The notes below the pieces were generated by a model. That model made no database searches, had not been told where the DNA came from, and was given only the letters and a program-made list of their open reading frames with translations. This document shows positions 24,794-37,136 of a stretch of 64,000 nt of DNA, in pieces (positions within the stretch are counted from its first letter, which is position 1; the number at the start of each line of letters is the position of its first letter). Both the position numbers and the translations under genes were made by a program. Source of the stretch: Paracentrotus lividus (lineage: Eukaryota > Echinodermata > Echinoidea > Camarodonta > Echinidae); contig CALNVZ010003430.1 of NCBI GenBank assembly GCA_940671915.1, positions 22,037,645 through 22,101,644 of the forward strand. Reading direction: 5' to 3'.

Positions 24794-25780
24794 TAGGGGA
24801 GAGTGGGGTTAGTTGGAACACGGGGTAAGTTGAAACATTGTAAATTTCTTAAAGAGCTATAAACATATTTATGCAAATCTACCCTCAGGTTGTTGCTATT
24901 AGCAACTGCCATCCCCCACATTACGGACAGCACACATGCTTCAAGCCTCGTGAAATTAGAAAGCAATGTTTGTTTTTTCACCTTCTGAGTAAATTTTGTC
25001 ACTTTTATAAATGTTTAATTTTCTCAGAGAAGATCATAAATTAAGTTGGTCAGTTTTTTGGTATAACAAACAGTTATACCAAGCTACAAAACAAGGTTAA
25101 ATATATGGCAAGTTGTTGCCCCTCTTTTGTCCTGTAAGCTTACAAATGTCAGATGGGCCTCGGGGTTAGTTGGAACATTTTGAACGGGGTTAGTTGGAAC
25201 ATGTACTAAGTAAATAGGTTTCAGCTGAATAAAAAAATAAAAATCATATAATTCAATGAAGTGTTCCGAAATATTCCTATACATGTATATTAGTGCACAT
25301 TGGACAAATTTATTTTGGTTTACACAAAATATATTGCAGAATGCTAATTCACAGGACTTCAGAATATCTGTATGTGAGTGGATGCCATCAAGTGTAATAA
25401 AACATGAATAATAAAAAAAAAATTGAACATCAATCTTTAATATTTTAATTGGAATCAATAAAGGAAATTAGCTGAACCCATGCAATAATGTTTGTAGGTA
25501 GTTTAAATATAATTCTAAAGATACCATGCACAATGTTTCAACTTACCCCATACCTTGTTCCAACTAGCCCCGTGTCTGGGGTTAGTTGGAACACTTGACA
25601 TGGTCTTGTTAAAGATGGATTTTTTCCGGAACCATCACTAAGTTTAAGAATTTTATGGGGTACATTTGTAGCATACATATATACACTCAAGCTGATTGTT
25701 TATTGTTTCTTGAAACAAATCCTCTTTTGTGTTACGGCCATTTTTGTGAAAAATGTTCCATACAACCCCGCTCTCCCCTA
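24794..25780. mobile_element. Element with GGGGAGAGTGGGGTTAGT ends
   Basis: TAGGGGAGAGTGGGGTTAG at 24794 is matched inverted at 25762-25780. Internal words (GGGGTTAGTTGGAACA at 25155, 25185 and 25577; CCCCATACC/GGGTAAG variants) repeat the end motif in both orientations. About 990 bp long, with no transposase. A TA at each edge would fit a mariner-type duplication but could also be part of the element. Similar GGGG-TTAGT-GG words occur in many animal MITEs. Confidence 0.65.
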
Positions 25781-25931
25781 CATTATATTCATAAAAGTGA
25801 CAATAGCAGTTTCATAATCACCTTATTAATTATTTTCATATCAAGCAGGCAATAATCTTGTTTACAGTAAAAAAATAAATAATAAAAATTGGAAATGTCA
25901 CATTTCTAATTTCCGTATATAGGACTAGGTA

Positions 25932-26452
25932 CACTCTAAAAACTGAAGTGCTATTTTTAGCACTTCAGAGGCTGAAATCAGCACTTTTTAAGAGCTTGTT
26001 TAGTGACTGCACTCAAAGTGCTGTTTAAATGCACTCCAAGTGTTGTTTTAGCACGTTCACGTGAGCTGAACTTTTAGCAAAAATGGCGTGACTTCGTTGG
26101 GATTCGAACCTGGGTCCCCTGGAAGAGAAGCGCTTACGAGCCCGTTAGACCAATTAACATCTCACGAATGCTAGCAGATCATATTGTTTCATGATGAACT
26201 TTCTTCAGAGTTGCCATAATTATCTACTATGCTTTCATAATTCAAGCAAATTAGGGAGATCTCCGTTGGTCTATTTGTAACGTCAGCGGTACTCTTCCTT
26301 GTCGAGGTAAACCCGGTTCGAATTCCAAACCGACATTGAACATTTTTTGTCGATAAATTAGCACTTGGGTAAGCACTTCTGGTGCTGATTTAGCACTTCA
26401 AGTGCAGTCACTATACGAGCACCTATAAATTAGCACTTCAGTTTTTAGAGTG
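25932..26452 (+). mobile_element. Intact TA-flanked MITE with two divergent tRNA-like modules
   Basis: 521 bp bounded by CACTCTAAAAACTGAAGTGC and its inverse, with TA on each side. The minus-strand module (26099-26155) has A-box-like TTGGTCTAACGGG and a perfect B box GGTTCGAATCC. The plus-strand module (26263-26328) has TTGGTCTATTTG and GGTTCGAATTC. The two point outward from the centre. Subterminal AGCACTT/AAGTGCT repeats flank them. This is the uninterrupted relative of 13867-22404 and carries the empty site for the Harbinger-like insertion. It encodes no protein and needs a transposase from elsewhere. Confidence 0.85.
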
Positions 26453-26947
26453 TATTTCCATGTTTTTGGGGGTTTTTTTTTGTTTTTGTTTTTGTTTTGT
26501 AGTGAACATTTATATAAACCAAAGAGTCTCCGTTACATTACATGATTAATTACAAAAGTTGGTAAAACAAACACCTATATAATTATCGTTCATGAAAGGC
26601 ATGCACATGTTTAACAAACGTGAATTACATTTTGTAATGTAAAGTTGCAAAGGAAGACTTTGTTATTATATCATTACACTTAACAACAATCTTGACGAAA
26701 TGCTAACATCATCAATTAGTTTAATCCGTTTCTGCTTCTCGGTGATTGACAACAGTACTGTAAGGACATACAGGTCTAGGTTAGGAGGCCGGGAAAGAAG
26801 TACGTCGGAAGTATCTGTCAAACTAAAAAAAAAAGCATTTTTATGCTGTATTTTAAAACGAAATTTATCAAAAACTGCTAATACAGCATACAGCATATTT
26901 TAAGCATATTTCACTAACGTTTGTTACTTTATCACTTTGTTAATAAA

Positions 26948-27375
26948 TAGGGTAAATTGGGGTTAGTGAGACAGTGGGGTTAGTGGGACACTTTGGGGGA
27001 ATTGCATATATGCATATGACTAAGACCTGCCTTAGTGGAGAAACTATTTTAGCGTGAATAAACATACATCTAGCAACGAATTGCATGTCTGTTTGGGAAA
27101 AATTGACAGTTATCGGAAAAATAATCGTTAAAAATCTGTAACATTTCACGTTTTGACATAAAACGATTGCCAAGTAGCTAATTTTGAAAATACATACGTA
27201 TGGAAGCTTGTCTTTGTGTTTCCCAGATCCCTTTTGTTTTAGGGGTAACGTTGCATTGAAATTGTTCACAAAATAAATTTTAAACTAGAAAAAAATATAA
27301 AATGAAATAAGATTTAAACAAGACTTAAAGCAATAGTTTTAACTAACTGTCCCACTTCCCCCACATGCTTGGGGT
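26948..27375. mobile_element. Diverged GGGGTTAGTGGGACA element
   Basis: Starts TAGGGTAAATTGGGGTTAGT at 26948, with GGGGTTAGTGGGACA repeated, and shows the inverse word CTGTCCCACTTCCCCC near 27347. Related words continue to about 27700 (gtgtcccacgggt), so the right border is unsure. It belongs to the same general word family as 24794-25780. No gene. Confidence 0.45.
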
Positions 27376-28352
27376 AAGTGGGACGCGCCAATTTCAATAG
27401 TATTTTAATGTATAAATAAAGTTTGCGAAGATAGATCTTCACTCCGCACTTTGTTTATATCACATATCACTGCATGTATTACCCCAATTTGACGGCCGGG
27501 GTAACTTGAACAACGGAGTAATAATGATTAATATTGCAACTTTGACCTTCATTTGGAGGATTTTTTTTTTTTTAAACCAAAACATTTCTAAAACGTTTAT
27601 TTCTATAAACTACAAAATGAGATATATGATTGTTTTAAAATTTTGTTTTTATAAATAATGCTTAGGTGAATTTCCAAGTGTCCCACGGGTTTTATTAAAC
27701 GGGGCACTGATATTGTTGAATTATGTAGACTTTAAAACTTTAGTTTTTGTAAAGTTGTAAAACGGGAAAGAAATAAGTTCTATTTTTTTTTTACTATATC
27801 TTTTGTTTACTTTCATACAAAACGGGGGTAAAGGACGAAGGAAATGCTTGCTTTGTTTACAGAATCACAGATTTAAAAAGTGCTCTTGAGCTTTGATATG
27901 TTTGAAGAAAAAAAAAAATCCCTTTTCATCACTTGAAATGTGTACAGGAAAAACGAATAATAATGAGTCGTGAAAATGTTTGAGAAAATAGTTTGGCATA
28001 TATATATATTGGAGAAAGTTCATAGACAATGTTACTTGGTGCAGGAATATATTATTCTTTTGAATATTACTAAAACCTAGCTTTCTATAAAAAAAAAAAA
28101 ACAAACAAACAAAAAACGATAGAACTTCTAGGAGAACGGACGGCAAGTCGTACCTTATACTTATACATATTGTGGCAAAGGAAATTAGGGGGGGGGGGAT
28201 TTTTTTTTCACTAAAAAAAAGTTTTATCAATATTCACTGCAGCTTTTCAAACATATTCTTAAACTGACAAGAACAATGATGCATTAAATTCTTCAATATC
28301 TTTTCATAAATAAAAAGCGATAGAATAATGAGTTTTGACACAAGACTTACTT
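27376..28352. other. AT-rich non-coding stretch
   Basis: Homopolymer T, A and G runs (27560, 27785, 27908, 28090, 28190) and no recognisable gene. The 121-codon minus frame at 27865-28230 is built from poly-A/T tracts and is not called. Confidence 0.5.
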
Positions 28353-28814
28353 CTAACGTTTGATCTTTTTCTCTGTCCATACGCGTCCCTTCTTTGCACG
28401 TATGACCACAAAGTCACCATTATCGATTTTCCTGACAATGTAATTACGGTCTGATTTGCCTTCCATGGAGCAGTCGGGCTCCACGCCTGTATTTTTATTG
28501 GGATGTTGTTTATAGACCTCTACTCTAATTCGACCCTTCAGTGTTGAAAATTCTATGTCTTTCTTCACTCCAATGCCAGTTACACTCTGGGAAAACAATT
28601 CCTCAGAGGCCTTGGCTGCCTTTGATCTCTTAGACTTTTTAGGATCGCCGAGTGATTCAACCTTAACATAAACAACATCAATTGAATCATTTGCTACATG
28701 AGTTACATGTTCACCCCTTCTCCTGTCAAAAACGTCCAGAAACGAAAATACCTCTGAAATGCCTCTTGCAGCGGCCGATGTTATCTCGGTAGCCAGAGCA
28801 ATTTGATTGGCCAT
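28353..28814 (-). CDS. Orphan 153-residue protein
   Basis: I do not recognise this protein. The frame starts at an ATG in a good context (ATCATGGCC) and is clearly less AT-biased than its surroundings. Residues 1-30 (MANQIALATEITSAAARGIS) are Ala-rich and could form an amphipathic helix. A basic patch KKSKRSKAAKASEE follows at about 59-72. The C-terminal half (about 85-153) alternates hydrophobic and charged residues (GRIRVEVYK, RNYIVRKIDNGDFVVIRAKK), as in a small beta-rich domain. There is no signal peptide or membrane segment. A strong donor-like AA|GTAAGT follows the stop by two bases on the minus strand, so the transcript may have an intron in its 3' UTR, or the coding end may differ. 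It could be a single-exon host gene or an element-borne gene. Confidence 0.55.
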   Translation of the reverse strand: MANQIALATEITSAAARGISEVFSFLDVFDRRRGEHVTHVANDSIDVVYVKVESLGDPKKSKRSKAAKASEELFSQSVTGIGVKKDIEFSTLKGRIRVEVYKQHPNKNTGVEPDCSMEGKSDRNYIVRKIDNGDFVVIRAKKGRVWTEKKIKR

Positions 28815-31090
28815 GATTCATGGAAGAATACTTGACATACGAAATTCGGAATACTATCTGGCTATTAGCAAAATGCAGTTGATAGTCAAATTACCAGGGT
28901 CCATAATTATGTGGCGTGGATAAATAAAACAACAACGTCGTAACCAATCAAATACAACGATTCATTTGACCACACCTCCTTGATTTTATTCGAAAAAGAG
29001 AGGTGAACATATAATAATGCTTTGACAGAACAATCTGAATTTAATTTAGATCGATGAACTTTGAACAAGCAACGAAACTATTTCAAATAGTCATTTTCAT
29101 ATCATAAAACAAGTCTTCAAACAATAGGCCCTATATTCATAGAAAGCAACATCTTCTTCTTCAAACATGTTAATATTTTGGAGGAGAAAAAGTACTAAGT
29201 TATTGCATATAATGATACTATACTCTGTGCAATTAAATCATTTTGTATGCCTAACAAAATGCTATATGAGTTTAACTGAAAGTAAGACAATCCATTTTAC
29301 CTCTGAAATCATGCAAACGTTAAATTTTGTAAACATGATAAAGGAAAATGGACAGAAGATTTATGTAATTCTTCAAAATAGGACACTGCATTTTGAGATA
29401 GAACTGTGCAAATCGTAAATAAACACAACACAAAAAGAAAGTTTTCCCTATTTCAAATATCAATAATTTTTTTAACCAGGAGGAATATAAAAAAAAAATC
29501 TTATTATATGTCCATGTAGGGAACTTAATTGGCCACCAAGGGAGTGAATTTTAGGAAAAATCATGAAGTCATGCTTCAGTGAGCAATGGTTGAATGCAAA
29601 AATGTCATTTTTTAAAGTTCATAAGCCTAAAATCACAACTTTGATTCAATGATATCAGACCAATTTTCAGATTTTAAACATTTTACGCGTCAGAATATAT
29701 GCAAAACGTGCTTCAAACTTACGAAAAGGAAATAATGTGTCAAACTTCACGGTTGAGTGAGCTTAAGTATGCCACTAATCTAAGGGGCCCCTTTTTGAGA
29801 AAAGTGCCCCCTGTCCACTGTGACCCCTCATTTTCAAATTCGTTCCACCTCCTCTGCATACAAATTATTTTTTTATAAATTTATATTATGTTTACCATAG
29901 GCGCAACCCCCTTGCTCTGTGTGTTCACACGGATAATTTTTGTTTTAATTTTTTGCCTAAAAACGAATTTTACTGCTGGAAGGGCACCTCCACTTCCTTT
30001 TTACAGCTGTGATTTTTTTTAATTGGTTGCACGAAAGTGAACTTCATGCACATTGACGAAATTCACTGCACTTAAACAGTTTTGATCGCACATAAAAGGT
30101 CATTAACGATTATGAAAGAACATAAACGAAATCGCTTGCTCTAAACGTTAACTTAAATTACCGATAGCCCCGCTCCGCAAGGTATCGTTTAAATTGAATG
30201 AACATTAACGAATTCGATTGTAAAGAGTTTTAAATCGACCTGGCAAACCTATGTTATTGAGTATATGTATATGATGTTAGAATCCATAATTTTTAAAGCT
30301 GGTTTTGAAGGTTCAATTATGATGTAGCGATTGGCATGATTGGTTTGTTGTCATGTAGCATGTGTGTCCAACAATACTTGTGAGAATTTTCCCTGTATCG
30401 AAAAGAAATTACGTTTAGCGGTTAGAACCAAGGTATTTTTTCTTTGATCATGTTTAGGTTTACTTTACTTTACTTTATTCCATATTTCCAATCAAACAAT
30501 ATTGATCATGCACTAGCAGCGTGGTGACACACAAGTAAAAAGGAGGGCAGATGAAAAGAGAGGTTTTCCCACGAGGCCGAAATGTAGGACTAATTTGTAT
30601 TTTGGTTTTGACCTCATTAAAAGCTTATCAAGTTGTGTTCCTATCTATGGGTAAAGCATATTTGGCCTAGGAATATAATGTGATTGAGAGCTGTAAACGG
30701 TCATATAAAGGATAATTATGGCAGATGAAGATATTTTATTCATTAATTTCTGATCTAATCTTATTTTTTATTAAATTTTAACTTTACATTAGACATTAAT
30801 AGGCTAAAGAAAAATCAAACTGATTAAGTGATAATATATATAAAGTGTTTACTTTTATATAAACTGTACCTCACTGACCTGACCAAAGAGTTTCGATTGT
30901 ATCTTGTTATCAGAAAGAACGATATTTTGACTATTGCTAAGTGACAACTAGATAAATATGATTATCAAATGTCCGAACTATAAAATCTTTAACAAAATAA
31001 ACATCTCAATTTCTTTTAACCCTAAAGAACTTTTAATTGGCCAATCTTTGATTCATCAATTTTAAAGTTGCATTAAAATGTCTTAACAAT
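28815..31090. other. AT-rich non-coding stretch
   Basis: No gene or clear element. An 83-codon plus frame at 29167-29418 has no recognisable features. TTAACG/CGTTAA words recur at 30100-30210, and an (ACTTT)n patch lies near 30465. Confidence 0.5.
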
Positions 31091-34000
31091 TAGTCTAGGA
31101 GCCAGCTACAAATTTATTTACCCCATTTTCCCTATAAGGTTTGACCCCTGAAAGTAATGTAGTTCAGTACAAGGATCGAGGAAATCGATGTCAGCTGCTG
31201 CGACAGTGGGGGACTCGGCCCCCAGACCCACTCAAAAAAACCCGTTTTGGGACATTTTATTACGCCCATCTTCCCATGGACCAAAATTTTGTCAGTGGTA
31301 AGGTTAGTTATGATTGTTACATTGCAAAAAATAATTAGCTGACAAAAAATAGTGGGGAAAGTGCAGAACTGGACAGCCTTCATAAGACCCCTCCCCATAC
31401 TGCGCATGCGTTCGGGAGCGATTGTGCTTCCGTTGTTTATAATATGTGTTTGCATTGATTATCTCTTGTATATAAAAAAACCATCGGGTAATACTCTGTT
31501 TGTTGTTTGTTTTATTTATTCATTTTACACTTATTTGTATTTGCTAGATTATTGATGATCTGTGCCTATTAATTGGGATTTGATCCCTTTAGTATGTATT
31601 TATTTTTTTTATTTTAAGGGGGAAGAAATCCGATTAATACTGAGGTCTTTAATTCATCAGCGATTGAATATAGAACGTTTTAATTATTTTGAATTAAATA
31701 CATAATCTTGCAAATGCAATGAATGTCTGGAAGTATACTCGGATGCCAGGATATGTTGGATATAGGTGACTAGCATAAGCCCCTATTCCTTATACAGGGA
31801 TCAAAGCTTTTGCTCTAGATCCCCCCCCCCCCCGCTTCACACATCTTTTGAAGAACGAAAATGAACGAAAAAATCATAATAAATATTACGTAATTCAAAA
31901 TGCAAAGTCACTGATTGGTGCAATTTTATTTGTTACTTTACAAATTATGTGATAGGTATATTCGTACGAGGAAGGAATGAGAAAGAATCGATGGACAAAA
32001 ATATATCAAAAGAATTGTTGAGAGGTTGTGGTTGTGGTAAGACAGAAATGAGATATAAAAATATATAATATTGTATGCATGTAATAATGATTGTAATAGA
32101 AGAAAATGAATAATCTTTGATTAAGTTTTTCCAATAATACTAACTTTTATATATTTTTTTATATGCCATTTTATTATTTTCATGAGTCACTTTGCTTGGG
32201 AAAAGCATGTTAGGAGTGGAGGAGGGGGAGGCAACCCAAATGGGGTGTTTTTGTTGTGACATATTCTGAGTGCTTTATTATATTATTCAGGATGACTAAT
32301 AATTTTTTTTTAAAAGATTAATTATTATCTTTCACAATTGTATTTCTTTCCTCTTACAAACCCCCTTCTCTTTCCTGTTCCGCTTTCTCTTCATCTTTTT
32401 GTTCGTGGGGATTTTCCTTATTTCACATCTTCGTACGGTAGGACTTCATACACTCAGTGTCTTCCTATGCAAAACGATTTGTAATATTGAAACAGAAATC
32501 AAAGTTCTGGAAATTCTGATTTACACTGTTTATTACTTTTCTCCTCTTTTGTTAAAATAATTGGAATTTACATTGGTACTTGTACTTTGTAGGAGAGAAA
32601 AAATATAAATGAAAAATATCATTTGGTTAATGGTGGCTTATGATATTGCATTTTTTCCCTCTCTGAATTAAATAAGATTAAAAAAAGTATGTTCCCATTG
32701 TAAATTTTGATATCACTTTTTCACTTTTTTTGAAAACATCTTGATAAATTTGTAGACAGTTTTGCACCAATTGAGTATCAACAGTTGGAAGTTGGGTTGC
32801 AAAAATTTTAAAAAAAAAATTGTACTACCTAAGTTTACATTCTAACATGACATGATATTCTTGTTGGATAAATTTTAAAACAGATACTGCTAAATAACCA
32901 CAAAGTGAGAAAACACGATAAAACCCTCTAAATAAAATAATACTGTACGGGGCTTACTTTCAATCCGGAATTGTCATCCCTGTTTGTTGAATTCCAAATA
33001 TTATAAACAAAATAGAAATTTAAGCCGATGGAGCTATATATACATAATAACAACACATAGTTGTTGAAACATTCTGCAAGTAGACGGGATCCAGCGCGCA
33101 CAGGCTTTCCTGTATATATTCAACTACGCCCCTCATCATTCAATATTCTGAGCTGCGCCCCTCCCCCTGATCTGTATTACTAACAGATTCAAGTCCTGCC
33201 CTACCCCTGATTTTCCTAACTCGGTTCCCGCGTAGACTATATCTGGTTTTCAATTTGTCTGTAAAAATAAATATAAAATACAATAACACATGCCGGAGCT
33301 GCACCGCGCAGTTACGAATGTAAATTAATGAACATTAGCATATATTGCATTAACAACATTATACGCAGCAGACCTTGTTGGAAGCTAAATGTATATATTA
33401 ATTCGTTTAAGCTGTATCACATCGAAATTATGAGTGTAATAACGACTTATAATTTCATTTGAAAGAACTGAAATGTAAGCGCCACAAGGGTGCAGGCGAT
33501 TGGGGGGACGGGGGGACTAGCATGTCGCTATTGATCTGCCAAAGAGTAGATAGCCTATAGGCCATAGACATTAATTATCCATTCTCTTATTAATAAATTA
33601 ACATTGTATTCGGAAAACCTTCTTTGCCTCCGAAAAGATTTTTCTATGTAATTAAAAAAAAATTTAATAAAAACCAAGCCTGTGGAGATATGTATGCCAC
33701 AGTCTTACTTTGTCAATTACCCACTTCTCAAGAATCTACTGTTTATCGACAAAACTTCCCTTATAAATAAAAATAAATATAGAGATCAAAGCCCTATTGA
33801 ACGGGCAAGTCACCTTTAAATCTTAACTTACAAATACACAGTCTCAAATATATGAATCATCAGCAGAAGAACATGCAGCGATTGCTTGTATGCATTTTAT
33901 ATACTGCCACTTGTATACAGAGATTATATCTGCACAGCCGTCTTATACCGTGCCGGCCATTACATGAACCCGACGAATCATGCGCAGTATCGGGAGGAGG

Positions 34001-34326
34001 GTTTTTCTTTGAAGCTGTCAGTGCTGACACTTCCCCCCACTATTTTTTTGTTCAGCTAAATATATATCTGCAATGGTACAATCATAACATTCCCACTGAT
34101 CAAAAATTTGGATCTCCATGGGGAAGATGGCAGGGTAAAAAACAATGTTCCCAAAAACGCTCGGCTTTTTTTTGCAGTGTGTGAGTCTCTGGGCGGCCAG
34201 AGTCCCCACGTCGCAGCAGCTTGAATCCGATTTCCTCGATCCCATTGTACTGAACTACATCACTTTCAGGGGTCAAACCTTATAGGGAAAATGGGGTAAA
34301 TAAATTTGTAGCTGGCTCCTAGACTA
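31091..34326. mobile_element. 3.2-kb element with long terminal inverted repeats, no visible transposase
   Basis: TAGTCTAGGAGCCAGCTAC at 31091 is matched exactly inverted at 34308-34326, and similarity continues inward through ATTTACCCCATTTTCCCTAT, GGTTTGACCCCTGAAAGT and ACTGCGCATG. The arms are about 31091-31415 and 33966-34326, diverged by substitutions and small indels. The 2.5-kb interior is AT-rich, with only short random frames. The flanks (TTAACAAT and AAATATAG) show no clear target duplication. It looks like a non-autonomous DNA element, but two independent inverted copies of one repeat cannot be excluded. Confidence 0.7.
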
Positions 34327-34650
34327 AATATAGGACTTGAGTATGCTACTCCGATCTGGAGTGGAGGCCTCACTATTGCTCAGAGACAACGAGCTTTAAG
34401 AATTATTTTCGGAAACGAATACCAGAGTTATGCAACTGCTCTCGTTCGAAATTAATTACATTGGAAAGTCGCTGGAATGCATTATGTGTTAATTTCTTTA
34501 AGGAGGCTTTGATATGCACGGACCAATTCAAGCAATTCATTCCACTGTGGATTCTACCAGGACGTAGAATCCATGATTCCACAAAGAGTAGGCCTACGCA
34601 TCAGAACATTACGAAAGACGACGAAAATTCCAGAACCAAGGTGTAAAACT
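34327..34650 (+). mobile_element. CR1-like LINE RT C-terminal fragment
   Basis: Immediately right of the inverted-repeat element the plus strand reads GLEYATPIWSGG, then 'QRQRALRIIFGNEYQSYATAL', then in other frames RWNALCVNFFKEAL. This is the conserved segment after the RT core (LEYA-x-P-x-W ... RALRIILG ... LCLKFF) of CR1/Jockey-group LINEs. Frameshift near 34450. Only ~300 bp survive. Confidence 0.7.
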
Positions 34651-34849
34651 AAACGTATAAAGAACAGCCCATCACCCAATTTGATCTGTCTCTATAACAA
34701 AAGTTGGGTGTGATAATCAAATTCTATGAAACATAATGTCAAATGATTCTTTCACATCTATTATCAAATGATGCAAATATAATTATTTAATACGCTTTCA
34801 ACACATGTCATTTTATACCTAATACTTTTTATTACATGTGGTATTTATC

Positions 34850-36810
34850 AGGTAAGAAACGGAAGAAAATCAAGCCTTGGGTCACAAATGAAGTTCTTGA
34901 CCTATGTGACAACAGACGAGAGCTGAGGAAAGAGAAGCATAAGAACATCGAAACGAGGAAAAAATACCAACAAGCGAACAAAGAAGTTAGGAGGAAAATG
35001 AAAGCAGCGAAAGAAGATTGGATAGAACAGCAGTGTTTCCTCATGGAGAGGAGTTTGGAAACAGGGAACAGTAAGGAGGCCTATAAGACTCTTAAGGCTC
35101 TCACGAAGACCAATCAGCCAAGATCGACTGTCATCGAAGATAAAGATGGTAATCTCCTAACAAACAACGATGATGTTCACAAGAGATGGACAGAATACTG
35201 AGCGGTCTGTACAACTATGAGCTTCATCCAGATACCTCAATTCTCAAAGCTAACAAAGCCCCTGCAGTACAGGAAGAAAGCCCAGAAATACTAAAGGTGG
35301 AAGTGGAAGCAGCAGTGAAGAGTCTCAAAGCAGGCAAATCACCAGGCGTGGACAACGTCCCTGCTGAGTTACTGAAAAATGGAGGAGAATCGATCAAAGA
35401 AGCCCTTACACATCTCTGCCAAAAAATCTGGAAAGAAGAAATGCCAAAGGAGTGGACACAGTCACTGGTGATTCCGCTTCCTAAGAAGGGCAATCTAAAA
35501 CAATGCCAAAATTACAACTATAAGCCTTATTAGTCATCCAGCAAGGTCATGCTCCGTGTTATCCTTAACCGACTGAAATCCAAGGCAGAGGAACACTTTC
35601 AGAAGAGCAAGCTGGCTTTAGGGCTGGTCGGAGCACTGGGGAACAAATTTTCAACTGTAGGGTCCTCATTGAAAAACACCTACAACATCAGAAGGACCTG
35701 TTCCTAATTTCATCGACTTCAGGAAAGCCTTCGACAGAGTTTGGCATGATGGTCTCTGGCAAGTCCTCAGAGGATTCAACATCGACAGGGGCTAGTTCAA
35801 GTCACCTAAGCCCTTTACGAACACTCCAGCAGCTCAGTGCTTTTAAACAACATGGCAGGAGAGTTCTTCCCAAACAACTGTTGGTGTAAGGCAGGGGCCT
35901 CCTTCCCCTGTTCTTTTCAATTCTTTCTGGAGCAAATTATGTTGACACCTCGAGGATAGGCAGACTTCCATATCCATTGGTGGAAGGCCTGTCTGCAATC
36001 TTCGCTTTGCAGATGACATTGACTTGATGGGCAGTAAGCAGGAGATTTGCAATCTCACCACCAGACTTGACTCGAGAGCCAGGGCTTATGGCATGGAAGT
36101 CAGCACAGAAAAGTCGAAGGTCATGGTAAACAGCACCAAGAACATTAATGTCAACTACACATGAATGGTGAATCCTTGCAAGAAGTTACCAGCTTCAAAT
36201 ACCTAGGAGCAACACTATCGAAAGATGGCACCTGCACAGCAGAGATTCGTATCAGGATTGCTACAGCCACTGCAGCTATGCAAGACTATCCAGGATCTGG
36301 AAGAGTAATATCAATTTTCACGTCAATTCAAGCTGTACAAGGCCTTGTTGTCTCCATCTTTCTTTATGGTTGTGAGGCATGGACACTTCAGAAGAGACCG
36401 AACGAAGAATACAGGCTTTTGAAACTAAATGCCTGAGGAAGCTACTTGGCATCTCCTACAGAGAGCACAAAACCAATGATTATGTATTAACCACAGTCAG
36501 AAACCTAGTGGGCCCCAGCAACCTCTACTCGCAACCGTGAAACGACGTAAGCTAGCATGGTTTGTCACCTCACCCGACACAACAGCCTGTCAAAAACCAT
36601 TCTACAAGGCACAGTTGAAGGTGGACGCAGAAGAGGACGTCAAAGGACAAGCTGGATGGAAAATGTAAAGACATGGACAGATATGAAATGCAAGAACTGC
36701 TGTCGACTACAACTGACAGGAAGGCATGGAGGAAAAAATGTGCTTCTTCGGCTCTCAAATCCCCCAACGACTCCGGAAGAGTCAAGGGATTGAGTAGTGA
36801 GTGAGTGATT
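34850..36810 (+). mobile_element. Broken LINE encoding an endonuclease-RT-type polyprotein (RT part)
   Basis: Plus-strand pieces in order: KPWVTNEVLDLCDNRRELRK (from 34875), MDRILSGLYNYELHPD (35186), KSLKAGKSPGVDNVPAELLK (about 35320), QSLVIPLPKKGN (35460), FRKAFDRVWHDGLW (35718), LRFADDIDLMG (36000; RT catalytic box F-A-D-D), SFKYLGATLSKDGTC (36190) and FLYGCEAWTL (36360). The C-terminal GGRRRGRQRTSWMENVK (36615) closes the series. These are the landmarks of a widespread invertebrate non-LTR RT family. Stops and frameshifts (for example at 35200, 35530 and 36160) break the frame, and the endonuclease is missing. A short TGAG/GTGA repeat at 36793-36810 after the stop may be the 3' tail. The clade is not assigned. 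Confidence 0.85.
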
Positions 36811-37136
36811 TATCATTAATCAGTTTCGATAAGCTGTTTTTAAATATATTCGTTGCATTTTTCATATTGATGTGATATATTCGTCATCAATGATCCACGT
36901 CGGTCATGCTGTCTGTCTCTCCTTTCTCTTACCTGAATTCTCTCTCTTTGTCCATTCCCTTCCTCTTTGATTCTTCCCCGCCATCTTCCCCTCCTTCTCT
37001 ATTGCTCTTCCCCTCCCCTCATCACCTCCTCATCTCGCTCTCCTCTCCACGTATCTTGGTATTATGACTATGTCGCTGAATTTAAAACTACATTGTATAT
37101 GTATGCGATTAATGGTATGCAGTGGCCACGTCAGGA
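36811..37136. other. Pyrimidine-rich non-coding stretch
   Basis: 36915-37055 is a long C/T-rich tract on the plus strand (cttcccc, ctctctt words). No gene. Confidence 0.6.

Noticed and set aside
27865-28230. 121-codon minus-strand frame
   Set aside because: Rich in Phe/Lys from A/T homopolymer tracts and without recognisable domains.
31093-34324. Polinton-type element, because the tips can be read AGT...ACT and the inverted repeats are long
   Set aside because: No 6-bp target duplication, far too short, and no capsid, polymerase or integrase reading frames.
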